A program made the position numbers and the translations under genes. Under the pieces are notes generated by a model. The model saw only the letters and a list, made by a program, of their open reading frames with translations. It was not told where the DNA came from and made no database searches. Below, one piece after another: positions 8,997 through 17,396 of a stretch of 64,000 bases of DNA. This DNA comes from Actinomyces viscosus (GTDB lineage Bacteria; Actinomycetota; Actinomycetes; Actinomycetales; Actinomycetaceae), in NCBI RefSeq assembly GCF_900637975.1, contig NZ_LR134477.1, positions 3,286,001 through 3,350,000 on the forward strand, in the 5' to 3' direction. Position 1 is the first letter of the stretch. Each line of letters opens with the position of its first letter.

Positions 8997-9887
8997 GTGA
9001 CGATTCTTCCCGCCGCCGCCCCGGCCCCCCTGCCGGGGTGGGTTCCTCGCGACCGGACGCTCCTCATGGGCGTCCTCAACGTCACTCCTGACTCCTTCTC
9101 CGACGGCGGCCGCTGGGCCGAGACCGAGACCGCCGTGGCCCATGCCCGCGAGCTCATCGCCCAGGGCGCCGACATCATCGACATCGGCGGGGAGTCCACC
9201 CGCCCCGGCGCCCGGAGAGTCGACGTCGACACCGAGATCTCCCGTGTCCTGCCCGTTGTGCGCGCACTCGTCGCCGACGGGGCCGATGGCGCCGATGGAA
9301 CCGCCGGCTGCGCGATCGTCTCGGTCGACACCATCCACGCCGCCACCGCCGAGGCCGCCATCGACGCCGGCGCCCACATCATCAACGACGTCTCCGGGGG
9401 CCTGGCCGACCCCGCCATGCACGGGCTTATCGCCCGCACCGGCGTCGTCTACGTCTGCCAGCACTGGCGCGGCGACCCCGAGACCATGGACCGGCTCACC
9501 GACTACCCGGGCGGCGTCGTCGCCGGGGTGGAGGCCGAGCTGCGTGAGCGCCTGGCCGAGCTCGACGCCGCTGGGGTCGCGCGCTCCCAGGTGGTCCTGG
9601 ACCCCGGTCTCGGCTTCGCCAAGACCCACGCCCAGTCCTGGGAGCTGCTGGCCGCCACCCCGCGCCTCATCGAGGGCCTGGGGCGGCCCCTCCTGGTCGG
9701 GGCCTCCCGCAAGCGCTTCCTCACCCGGGCCGCCGAGGCCGGGGCCACCCCCGTCCAGCGCGACGCCGTCACCGCCGCCACCACCGCCCTGGCCGCCGCA
9801 GCCGGCGCCTGGGCCGTCAGAGTCCACGAGGTCCCGGTTAACCGGGCCGCCGTCCGCACCGCCTCCCTCTGGAAGGAACACCAGTGA
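8997..9887 (+). CDS. folP: Dihydropteroate synthase
   Basis: FolP condenses p-aminobenzoate with 6-hydroxymethyl-dihydropterin pyrophosphate to dihydropteroate and is the sulfonamide target. The 296-residue TIM barrel shows both family signatures, LMGVLNVTPDSFSDGG (about 22-37) and ADIIDIGGESTRPGA (about 57-71). It also has HIINDVSGG, VVLDPGLGFAKT, LLVGASRKRFL and the terminal VRVHEV. The GTG at 8997 is chosen because a TAGCCT -10 ends 6 nt before it. The stop overlaps the GTG of the folB-folK fusion (GTGA). Confidence 0.97.
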   Translation: MTILPAAAPAPLPGWVPRDRTLLMGVLNVTPDSFSDGGRWAETETAVAHARELIAQGADIIDIGGESTRPGARRVDVDTEISRVLPVVRALVADGADGADGTAGCAIVSVDTIHAATAEAAIDAGAHIINDVSGGLADPAMHGLIARTGVVYVCQHWRGDPETMDRLTDYPGGVVAGVEAELRERLAELDAAGVARSQVVLDPGLGFAKTHAQSWELLAATPRLIEGLGRPLLVGASRKRFLTRAAEAGATPVQRDAVTAATTALAAAAGAWAVRVHEVPVNRAAVRTASLWKEHQ

Positions 9888-12742
9888 GCACCACCGTCTC
9901 CGCGACCACCGACCGGATCAGCCTCGTCGGCCTGTCCGCCCGCGGCCACCACGGCGTCCTGCCCTTCGAACGGGAGGAGGGCCAGCTCTTCACGGTCGAC
10001 GTCGTCCTCGACCTGGGGCAGCGCGGTACCGCCGTCGCCGCCGTCACCGACTCGGTGACCGACGCCGTCGACTACTCCCGGGTGGCCAACGGCATCGTGA
10101 GCATCATCGAGGGGGAGCCGGTCAACCTCATCGAGTCCCTGGCGGACAGGATCGCCGAGCGGGTCCTGTCTTTCCCCCGTGTCGTGGCTGCCGAGGTCAC
10201 CGTGCACAAGCCCGAGGCGCCCCTCGACGTCGCCTTCGAGGACGTCTCGGTGACCATCCACCGGGTGGCCGATGCCGCCGCGGGCCACGGCGGGTCCCCC
10301 GCCACCAGCCAGGCCGCCTGGGCCGCCCAGGGCGAGGAGCCGGTGGCCGTCTCCGCCCAGCCCCTGGCGACGCCGTCTTCCCCGGCCTCGTCGGCGGCGC
10401 CCGCCTATGAGCCGCCCGCCGCCACCCCCGCGGCGCCCCTCGTCTCCGAGGCCTCCGACTTCACCAGTGCCTCGTTCGTCGGGGAGGCCGCAGCCGCCGC
10501 GCCGATGGTGCCGACTCCCGAGCCCCCCATCACCCCGACGCCCTCGCCCGCCTCACCGCTTGAGGCTCCGGCCCGCTCCTCCTTCGCGGCCGCCGCACCC
10601 TCCGTCCCCACTCCGGTGCCGGCGGAGCCCAGCGGGGCCGGGGCGTCCACCCAGCCCTGGGCGCCGGACTGGGCCACGGACTCGGCCGCCTCCGCCTCCA
10701 CGTCAGCCTCCTCCTGGGCGCCTGAGGCTCCGGAGGTCGCAGAGGCCTCTGAGACCTCCGGAGCCGTTGGGGTCTCGGAGTTCTCCACTGGGTCCTCCTA
10801 CGACTCCTACAGCGTGACCTCCTCCTCGTCGGCCGCCTCCAGCCTGCTCGACACCCCCTCGACCAGTGCGCCCACCGCTGCCTCCGCCGGCCGGACCGCC
10901 GGCGCCGACGGATTCGTGAGTCTGGCGGCGGACGCGCTGGGGGTGGCGCCCTCCGCCCCTCAGACCAGCTCGGCTCCTGTCGCCTCCGGCTACGCCGATG
11001 AGGTGGTCGTCGACGCCTCCGCCAGTGCCGTGTCCGGTGCCCCGAGCGAACCCGCCTCCTCGGCGGGCGAGCTTCCCGTCCAGCTCCCCCGGGAGGGGCG
11101 CCACGTGGCCTCCTCCGAGGAGGTCGAGCAGCAGGCCGCTCCCGTCGTCGACAGTCCCGTGGACCTGCTGGGCGGATCCAGCCCCTTCGGCGAGTCCGGC
11201 TCCTACAGCGGGTCCAGCTACAGCGGGGCCGCCTACGACGAGCCGGCCGGCGCGGCGGGCGCAGACGCTGACGCCTCCTTCTCGTCCCTGAACGGCCTGG
11301 GCCCCGACTCCACCACCGCTGCCGCGGACGGCTTCGCCGACGCCTCAGCCTCCCAGCCCCTGGCCGAGCCCGAGCCCAGCGCCTTCGCCGCGCCCGGTGA
11401 GTTCCCCGGGTCTGTGAGCCAGGAGGCCGCGGCACCGACCTACTCCGAGCCGTCTTACTCTGAGCCCTCCTACTCCGGGGACTTCTCCCAGCCCGGTGAC
11501 GCTGCTGCCAACGCCGTCAACGCCGCGCCGCAGGCCTCGGCGCCGACGCAGCCCGGCTTCCCGGGCATCGCCGCCCCCGGGACGGCTCCAGCTGCCCCGG
11601 AGGTGCCCGCCGCCCCGGTCGACCCGCTCGCCGAGCGGCCCGGCCGCCCCATCGGCGTCGTCTTCAGCCTGGGAGCCAACGTCGGGGCGGTCGTGGAGTC
11701 CCTGCGCACCGCCGTCCACGGCCTCAAGGCCGCGGAGGGCATCGAGGTCACGCAGGTGGCGCCGCTGGCCCGCACGGTCGCCGTCGTCGCCGAGGGCGCC
11801 GAGCCGCAGCCCGACTACCTCAACACGGTGGTGACGGCCATGACGACCCTCTCTCCGCGCGAGCTGCTGGAGCTGTGCCACTCCCTGGAGGCCGCCGCCG
11901 GGCGGGTGCGCACCGAGCCGTGGGGCGTGCGCACGCTCGATGTCGACCTCATCGAGGTCGAGGGCATCGCCTCTGCTGACCCGGCACTGTCCCTGCCGCA
12001 CCCGCGTGCCGCCGAGCGCGCTTTCGTCCTCGTGCCGTGGAGCCAGGCCGACCCCTTCGCCGAGCTGGCCGGGCGTTCGGTGTCCGAGCTTGCCGAGAAC
12101 GCCCCCGACCGCGGCGGCCTGCGGTGGCTGGCTTTCGACTGGCTCGACTCCGACTCCCTGCCGGACAAGCCCACCGGCCCCTACGTGGAGCCCCCGGTGG
12201 AGCAGGACGCCGGCGATGCCGGACCGGAGCTCGTCTACGACGCCACCCGTGACGAGTCCTCCGCGGCCGACGCCTCCCTGGCCGCCGACTACGCCGGCAG
12301 CATCTCCGGCGGCTCGCCCGCCACCGCCGGGCCCGCCCCCTCGGGCCAGCCCTTCGGCGCTCAGGCGCCGGTCGAGCAGGCGCCCTTCGAACAGTCTCCG
12401 TTCGACTCCTCCTACGACTCGAGCACCTGGTCCGGCCAGGCCCCGCAGGTCGACTCGCCCTACCGGGCGGCCTCCGCCCCCGAGGCCGCTGGCGTGGCCG
12501 GGGCGACTGGCTCACAGGGCGGCTACGCCCCCGGCCGGGTCGCCGGCGCCGGCGGGTTCCCCGGTGACCAGCAGGACATCGGCAGCTATGCAAGCTACGC
12601 GCCCGGTCAGCAGGAGCAGGCCGCAACCGAGGCCCAGCCCCAGCAGAATGACGCCGAGGGGGACGCCTGGCAGTCCCCGCTGCAGTGGAACGACGTCATC
12701 GGTGGAGGCGCCCAGGGGACAGGGCCCCGCCAGGACGTCTGA
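9884..12742 (+). CDS. folBK: FolB-FolK fusion with very long disordered linker
   Basis: A 952-residue protein joining two consecutive folate steps. Residues about 6-128 are dihydroneopterin aldolase (ISLVGLSARGHHGVLPFERE, LIESLADRIAERVL, VTVHKPEAPLD). Residues about 588-745 are hydroxymethyl-dihydropterin pyrophosphokinase (VVFSLGANVG, LNTVVTAMTT, GRVRTEPWGVRTLDVDLI, LPHPRAAERAFVLVPW). The 460 residues between them and the final 170 are Ala/Ser/Pro/Glu-rich and probably disordered, with YSEPSYSEPSYSG repeats near 520-533. Separate FolB and FolK are about 120 and 160-180 residues, so two thirds of this protein is extra. The GTG start overlaps the folP stop and has AAGGAA upstream. Confidence 0.93.
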   Translation: MSTTVSATTDRISLVGLSARGHHGVLPFEREEGQLFTVDVVLDLGQRGTAVAAVTDSVTDAVDYSRVANGIVSIIEGEPVNLIESLADRIAERVLSFPRVVAAEVTVHKPEAPLDVAFEDVSVTIHRVADAAAGHGGSPATSQAAWAAQGEEPVAVSAQPLATPSSPASSAAPAYEPPAATPAAPLVSEASDFTSASFVGEAAAAAPMVPTPEPPITPTPSPASPLEAPARSSFAAAAPSVPTPVPAEPSGAGASTQPWAPDWATDSAASASTSASSWAPEAPEVAEASETSGAVGVSEFSTGSSYDSYSVTSSSSAASSLLDTPSTSAPTAASAGRTAGADGFVSLAADALGVAPSAPQTSSAPVASGYADEVVVDASASAVSGAPSEPASSAGELPVQLPREGRHVASSEEVEQQAAPVVDSPVDLLGGSSPFGESGSYSGSSYSGAAYDEPAGAAGADADASFSSLNGLGPDSTTAAADGFADASASQPLAEPEPSAFAAPGEFPGSVSQEAAAPTYSEPSYSEPSYSGDFSQPGDAAANAVNAAPQASAPTQPGFPGIAAPGTAPAAPEVPAAPVDPLAERPGRPIGVVFSLGANVGAVVESLRTAVHGLKAAEGIEVTQVAPLARTVAVVAEGAEPQPDYLNTVVTAMTTLSPRELLELCHSLEAAAGRVRTEPWGVRTLDVDLIEVEGIASADPALSLPHPRAAERAFVLVPWSQADPFAELAGRSVSELAENAPDRGGLRWLAFDWLDSDSLPDKPTGPYVEPPVEQDAGDAGPELVYDATRDESSAADASLAADYAGSISGGSPATAGPAPSGQPFGAQAPVEQAPFEQSPFDSSYDSSTWSGQAPQVDSPYRAASAPEAAGVAGATGSQGGYAPGRVAGAGGFPGDQQDIGSYASYAPGQQEQAATEAQPQQNDAEGDAWQSPLQWNDVIGGGAQGTGPRQDV

Positions 12743-13242
12743 TGCGGCGCACCCGCTGGACCAGCGCCGTCACCTGGTTCATCGCCGCCGCGGTGGCCTC
12801 CTGGGTGGCCGGCGACCTCCTTCTGCGCCACCTCGGCTGGGTCCCGGTCCTCACCCCCTGGGGAGCGGTAACCGCGCTGGTCATCGCCGGCATCGTGCTC
12901 GTGTGCGGCCTGGCGGTGCGGCGGCTGCGGGAGCACGAGCGCACCTGGATCACCCCCACCGGCGCCGCCACCACGGCCGCCGCCGCCCAGGCCTCGGCCA
13001 TCGTGGGCGCTGTCCTCGGGGGCGTCTACGCCGGTGGACTCATCCTGGCGCTGGTGACGCCGCGCTCACCGGCCATGACCCACCTGGCCTGGACCTCGAT
13101 CGGTTGCATGGCGGCGTGCCTGGTGTGGTGCGTCGTCGGCTTCGTCGTCGAGCAGTGGTGCTCCATCTCCGGTGACGGCGACGACGACGGCTCGTCCAGC
13201 TCCTCCGGGCGGGCCCCCGACGGACCAGGAGCACCCGCATGA
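12742..13242 (+). CDS. DUF3180 membrane protein
   Basis: A 166-residue protein with four hydrophobic segments (about 8-25, 33-53, 71-97 and 108-131) and an acidic Ser-rich C-terminus. The size, helix pattern and position directly after folK match the DUF3180 family of actinobacteria (Rv3605c place in M. tuberculosis, from memory). Its ATG shares a base with the folK stop (TGATG) and its stop overlaps the next ATG (ATGA), so it is translated as part of the folate operon. Its function is unknown. Confidence 0.85.
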   Translation: MRRTRWTSAVTWFIAAAVASWVAGDLLLRHLGWVPVLTPWGAVTALVIAGIVLVCGLAVRRLREHERTWITPTGAATTAAAAQASAIVGAVLGGVYAGGLILALVTPRSPAMTHLAWTSIGCMAACLVWCVVGFVVEQWCSISGDGDDDGSSSSSGRAPDGPGAPA

Positions 13243-13799
13243 CCAGCCCAGCCCCCGTGCCGGCCTCCACCCCGGCCGCCATCCCCGTTTCGGAGCCCGG
13301 CCCGCGCCCGCAGGCCGGAGACGACCCCTTCGCCCCCGACGGCGTCGTCTTCCACCCGGTCTCGCCCAGGCTCACCACCGCCCGTCTCCTGGGCTCCGGC
13401 ATCGTCAACGCCATCCTCGTCATCGGCTTCGTCATCCCCGGCGCTCTCGTCAGCCCCGGATTCTTCGTTCCGGCGGCACTCGCCGCGGTCCTGTTCGTCT
13501 GGCAGCTCTGGCTCATCCCCCGACAGGTGCGGGCCATGGGCTACGCCCTGGCCGACAACCACCTCCTGTGGCGCCACGGCGTCATGTTCCGCTCCATGAC
13601 CGTCACCCCCTACGGGCGCATGCAGTTCGTGGACACCTCCCAGGGGCCGCTCGCCCGGTGGCTGGGCATCGCCGAGGTCAGGCTCCACACGGCCTCGGCC
13701 AGCACCGACGCCACGATCAACGGGCTGCCGGTGGCCGAGGCGGAGAACCTGCGCCAGGTCCTGTCCCGGCGCGGTGAGGAGAGGATGGCCGGGCTGTGA
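13239..13799 (+). CDS. PH-domain membrane protein, YdbS-like
   Basis: A 186-residue protein with a Pro-rich N-terminal tail (about 1-30), two membrane helices (about 48-90) and a bacterial PH domain (bPH2, about 95-180). The domain includes LADNHLLWRHGVMFRSMTVTPYGRMQFVDTSQGPLARWLG and LRLHTASAS-like strands. It is usually encoded next to a larger YdbT-like partner, as here, with start and stop overlaps on both sides. B. subtilis YdbS/YdbT have been linked to resistance to bacterial peptides; whether that holds here is inference. Confidence 0.9.
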   Translation: MTSPAPVPASTPAAIPVSEPGPRPQAGDDPFAPDGVVFHPVSPRLTTARLLGSGIVNAILVIGFVIPGALVSPGFFVPAALAAVLFVWQLWLIPRQVRAMGYALADNHLLWRHGVMFRSMTVTPYGRMQFVDTSQGPLARWLGIAEVRLHTASASTDATINGLPVAEAENLRQVLSRRGEERMAGL

Positions 13800-15631
13800 G
13801 CCCTCGGCGGGGATCGAGCTGGGAGAGCCGCCTGGAGGCCGCCCGGCAGGCCGACCAGGGGACCGGGCAGGAGACCAGCCCGGTCAGGCGGGAGGGGGAG
13901 CCGCTGGCCGCCTCCCGGGACCTGCCCCTGCCCGAGAACGTCACCTGGCACCGGGTCAGCGTCATCACACCGCTGCTGGAGGGCTGGAAGATCGCCACCG
14001 GCATCCTCGCCTTCGTCACGGTCCAGAACCTCGACGAGCTTGTGCGCGCCTACCGCTTCATCCGCGAGCACGGCTTCTCCCTGGGCGACCAGATCGGCTA
14101 CTACCTGCTCGGCCTGGTCGCGGTGATCGTCCTGTGGGCGGGACTCGGCCTGCTCAGCTGGTGGCGGCGCGCCTACGCCGTGGACGCCGACGGCGTCTAC
14201 CTGCGCTCAGGCATCCTCAGCCGCAAGCTGCGCACGGCCCGCCTGCCGCGCATCCAGTCCGTCGACGTCGTCCACCCCCTGCTCGGACGCATCCTCGGCA
14301 TGGGGCAGCTCACCGTCGAGGTCGCCGGCGGCCGGGACTCACGGGTCGTCATCGGGTTCCTCACCACCCGTGAGCTCCAGGCCCTGCGCGACCGCATCCT
14401 CGACCTGGCCGCCGGGCAGGTGGCGGTGCCCGGAGCCGGCGCGACGAGGGGCGCTACAGGCGAGACGGGGGAGAGCGGGCCGGGCAGTGGCGTCACTGCT
14501 CCCGCCGACCTCGCTGACCCGACTGCCCCCGTGGGCCGCCCCGACGACGCCGGCGGGACCCCGCCGGCGGGCCCGGCCGGAACCACCGCAGAGCCCGGGA
14601 GCGCCCCCGACTCCCCGCCGCGCTCCACGCTTCTGCGGGCCTCCAGCTTCCAGGAGCACCCGCTCTACAACGTCGATGCCGGAGTCCTCATCGGCTCACT
14701 GCTGCGCAGCCCCTCCACCTACGTGGTTCTGATGCTGCCCGCCGCCCTGCTCGCGTTCGTCATCGCCGCCTATGCCGTGGATGTCCCACCCAGCGGCGGC
14801 ATGGTCACGGCCGTCACCTCACTCATCACCACCGTCGTCGGTGTCGTGACGCTTGTCTGGTCCCGTTTCAACGACACCTGGAACTTCCACGCCGCTGCGA
14901 CCCCCAGCGGCATCCGGATCCGTTACGGGCTGACCGCAGACACCTCGCGCACGCTGCCTCCCGGGCGGGTCCACGGCGTCGGGCTCACCCAGCCGATCCT
15001 GTGGCGCGGCAAGGACTGGTGGAAGGTGAATGTCACCGTGGCCGGCCGCGAGGACCGCCCCCAGGACGGGCAGAACCGGCAGACCGGGAACCTGCTCCTG
15101 CCCGTGGGGGTGCGCGACACCGCGCTGCGCGCCCTGTGGCTCGTGGTCCCCGACCTGGGCGTGCCCGCCCCGGACACCCTGCTCACCTTGGCCCTCACCG
15201 GCCGGGACGATGACGGCGTCGGAGACCTGCAGGCGCCGGCGGGCTCTGCGGCCCGCGGATTCGTGCGCATCAGTCGACGCGGGCGGGTCTTCCACCCCTT
15301 CACGTGGCGCCGCACGGCCGCGATTCTGACCGACACCTGCGTCATCGTGCGCCACGGGCGCTGGCGGCGACAGGTGACCGTCTTCCCCTACGAACGCATC
15401 CAGTCCCTGCACGTACGCCAGGGGCCGCTGGCGCGCAGGCTGAACCTGGCCTCCCTCCGGCTCGACATGGTGGCCCAGGAGGTCCCCTCCTCGATCACCA
15501 ACCTCGATGCCGCCGACGCCAAGGCGCTCGCGGCGCGGATCAGCGAGCGGGCACTGCGCCGCTCCAGCGCCGAGCAGCTGGACCGCTGGCTCGCCCGCGC
15601 CGTCGCCGCGGGGCCGGTGACCGGCGAGTAG
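13796..15631 (+). CDS. PH-domain membrane protein, YdbT-like
   Basis: A 611-residue partner of the preceding protein. Two helices (about 60-125) precede a first PH domain (about 130-200, with VDADGVYLRSGILSRKLRTARLPRIQSVDVVHPLLGRILGMG split over strands). A Pro/Gly/Ala-rich linker (about 205-285), two more helices (about 300-360), a second PH domain (about 365-450) and a third (about 475-600, RIQSLHVRQGPLARRLNLASLRLDMV) follow. The repeated RIQS/LHV...GPLARRL pattern is typical of DUF304/bPH2. The GTG start overlaps the previous stop (GTGA). Confidence 0.9.
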   Translation: MSPRRGSSWESRLEAARQADQGTGQETSPVRREGEPLAASRDLPLPENVTWHRVSVITPLLEGWKIATGILAFVTVQNLDELVRAYRFIREHGFSLGDQIGYYLLGLVAVIVLWAGLGLLSWWRRAYAVDADGVYLRSGILSRKLRTARLPRIQSVDVVHPLLGRILGMGQLTVEVAGGRDSRVVIGFLTTRELQALRDRILDLAAGQVAVPGAGATRGATGETGESGPGSGVTAPADLADPTAPVGRPDDAGGTPPAGPAGTTAEPGSAPDSPPRSTLLRASSFQEHPLYNVDAGVLIGSLLRSPSTYVVLMLPAALLAFVIAAYAVDVPPSGGMVTAVTSLITTVVGVVTLVWSRFNDTWNFHAAATPSGIRIRYGLTADTSRTLPPGRVHGVGLTQPILWRGKDWWKVNVTVAGREDRPQDGQNRQTGNLLLPVGVRDTALRALWLVVPDLGVPAPDTLLTLALTGRDDDGVGDLQAPAGSAARGFVRISRRGRVFHPFTWRRTAAILTDTCVIVRHGRWRRQVTVFPYERIQSLHVRQGPLARRLNLASLRLDMVAQEVPSSITNLDAADAKALAARISERALRRSSAEQLDRWLARAVAAGPVTGE

Positions 15632-16101
15632 CCCAGAAGCAGCCGCTGGCCGTGCCTAGGTGCACCTGGGTGCATACCGCACGGGGCTCGGCCCCACCCA
15701 GAGGTACCGAGCCCCAGTCTTGATTGACCGCCTGCCCACTCTGCCCACTGCACGGGGTTCGGGTTCTACTGGCCGGGGGTTAACCGCACTGCACGGGAGC
15801 CCCGACCTCGTGGAGTACACCCATGTCCTGGGCAGTAGCCCACAGGCCTCGTGCAGTACCGACAGGCCGAGCTCAAGTGGCATGTCGCGACCTGAGGCGG
15901 ATTCCCCGAAGTTCGCGGGCGCTGAGCTGCGGTCGGATTGAGCCAGGCTTGATCCGTGTTGGCTCAGGTGGCCGGATGTGAGCAGGCGTCACATCGCCGA
16001 AACGGCTTCATCGAGGCCCCTACGACTGACTCTGCGGGGCCTACGGCGAGATCCACGGTGCGTCCGCGAGGCCTGCCAGTCCTCGCCGTTGTTCCCCGTC
16101 G
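15632..16101. repeat. 470-bp convergent gap with family A repeat, copy 2
   Basis: No gene is supported. The gap lies between convergent genes. Positions 15779-15872 align with the reverse strand of 1801-1897: AACCGCACTGCACGGGAG, then CTCGTGGAGTACACCCATGTC, then CTCGTGCAGTACC. The partial motif CACTGCACGGGG also occurs at about 15748. GGTGCGTCCGCGAGGCCT at 16057-16074 is a further short motif also seen near 21922, 21978 and 57927. Confidence 0.6.
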
Positions 16102-17079
16102 TTACTGGTCTCGCCGCTCGTGGGCCAGCGTCTCGCGCAGGCGCTGGGCCTGCTCGGCGGTGAGGCGCCCGGTGGCCTCGCAGCGCTCGGTGGTGGCCCG
16201 GGCCAGCTGCCGGTAGGAGGCGACGACGTCGTCGAGCCCCTGGCCCTCGCCGTCGCGCAGGGAGCCGAGCGCCTCCAGGTGGGCCGCCACCGTGCCGGCG
16301 TCGCCCCGGGAGACCGGGCCGGTCAGGCCCGCCTCGCCCTCGTGCAGGGCGCGGTCCAGGGCCGCGGCGAGCAGGGGACCGAGCGTCGCCGCCCCGTCCT
16401 CGACCCCGGCGGCCCCCAGGACCCGGACGGCCTGCGTCACCACGGTCAGCAGGTGGTTGGCGCCGTGCGCGAGAGCCGCGTGGTAGGCCGGACGCGCCGA
16501 CTCCTCCAGGACGAAGGGCTCGCCACCGAGCTCGACCACCAGCGCCTGCGCGATGGGCAGCACGGCTGCCGGGGCGGTCACGGCCATCGGGCAGCCGACG
16601 AGCCTGGCCACGTCCGTGGAGAACCCGGAGAAGGTCATCGCCGGGTGGATGGCCAGCGGGATCGCCCCGCAGCGTTGAGCGGGCGCCAGGACGGCCGCGC
16701 CGTAGCGGCCCGAGGTGTGGGCCACCAGCTGGCCCGGCTGCCAGCGGCCCAGGTCCGCCAGTCCCTGCACGAGCGGCCCGAGCGCGTCATCCGGGACGGC
16801 CAGCAGGAGGAGCTCGGCGCGCTCGACGATCTCCTCGACCTCCAGGACCGGCACGCCCGGCAGCAGCATCTCGGCGCGCTCGCGCGAGTCCTCGGAGACG
16901 GCATGGACGCCGACCACCTGGTGCTCCACAGCGCGCAGCGCGCAGCCCAGGACCGCGCCGACTCGGCCGGCGGAGATGATGCCGACGCCCAGCCGCCCCG
17001 GCCGACCCGCAGCCGCCCCCGCAGCCCCAGCTGGCCCGCCGTTGCCCGGACCGGGAACCGTACCCTCGATGTCGCTCAT
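16102..17079 (-). CDS. Rossmann-like and DUF2520 domain protein
   Basis: A 325-residue protein. A Gly/Ala-rich tail leads to an NADP-type Rossmann domain (about 30-150; LGVGIISAGRVGAVLGCALR, AELLLLAVPDDALGPLV). A helical DUF2520 domain follows (about 165-300; AIHPAMTFSG, PAYHAALAHGANHLLTVV, GPVSRGDAGTVAAHLEAL). The architecture is that of the ketopantoate reductase/pyrroline-5-carboxylate reductase superfamily. In actinobacteria it usually precedes panC, which suggests a role near pantothenate synthesis (inference). Here it is divergent from panC rather than cotranscribed. The ATG at 17079 is used because residues upstream of it are not conserved in type; the frame could extend to 17136. Confidence 0.85.
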   Translation of the reverse strand: MSDIEGTVPGPGNGGPAGAAGAAAGRPGRLGVGIISAGRVGAVLGCALRAVEHQVVGVHAVSEDSRERAEMLLPGVPVLEVEEIVERAELLLLAVPDDALGPLVQGLADLGRWQPGQLVAHTSGRYGAAVLAPAQRCGAIPLAIHPAMTFSGFSTDVARLVGCPMAVTAPAAVLPIAQALVVELGGEPFVLEESARPAYHAALAHGANHLLTVVTQAVRVLGAAGVEDGAATLGPLLAAALDRALHEGEAGLTGPVSRGDAGTVAAHLEALGSLRDGEGQGLDDVVASYRQLARATTERCEATGRLTAEQAQRLRETLAHERRDQ

Positions 17080-17396
17080 GGCCCCGATGCTCTCATGCCC
17101 GCCCGGTGAACCGGATTCGCCCGCGGAGCGGCTCACGGGTGCTCGAGTCGGGACGAGCGAGGCGCTTGGAGGGACAGAAGTGTCAGTTCTGGCGGCTTTT
17201 CAGACGACCACCGGCCGCTCCTCATCCAGGCCCACCTCTCTGAACTGCGAAAACGCGAATCGACTTGGCCCCACTGCACGGATTCCGTACGGAAAAGTCT
17301 CCATTCTGGACACTTTTGCCCTCCTGTGCCCGGTGTTGACCGCTTCCGGCTGTCTCGGATTCGGCTCGGCCCCGCGGGGCGACTAGCGTGGGGCGC
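17080..17396. promoter_or_regulatory. Divergent panC/DUF2520 region with inverted repeat
   Basis: This is a 317-bp gap. An imperfect long inverted repeat pairs GGAGGGACAGAAGTGTCAG (about 17169-17187) with the complement of TGGACACTTTTGCCCTCC (about 17309-17326), enclosing about 120 bp. It could be a small mobile-element remnant or two regulator half-sites. TAGCGT at 17384-17389 ends 7 nt before the GTG at 17397 and fits a leaderless panC promoter. Confidence 0.5.

Noticed and set aside
8691..9881. Upstream extension of the exporter ATPase opposite folP
   Set aside because: The frame is open only because folP is high in G+C; the ATG at 8690 has a good RBS and family-like length.
15632..16101. 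Small ORFs in the repeat-bearing gap
   Set aside because: They translate repeat family A and have no RBS or conserved pattern.
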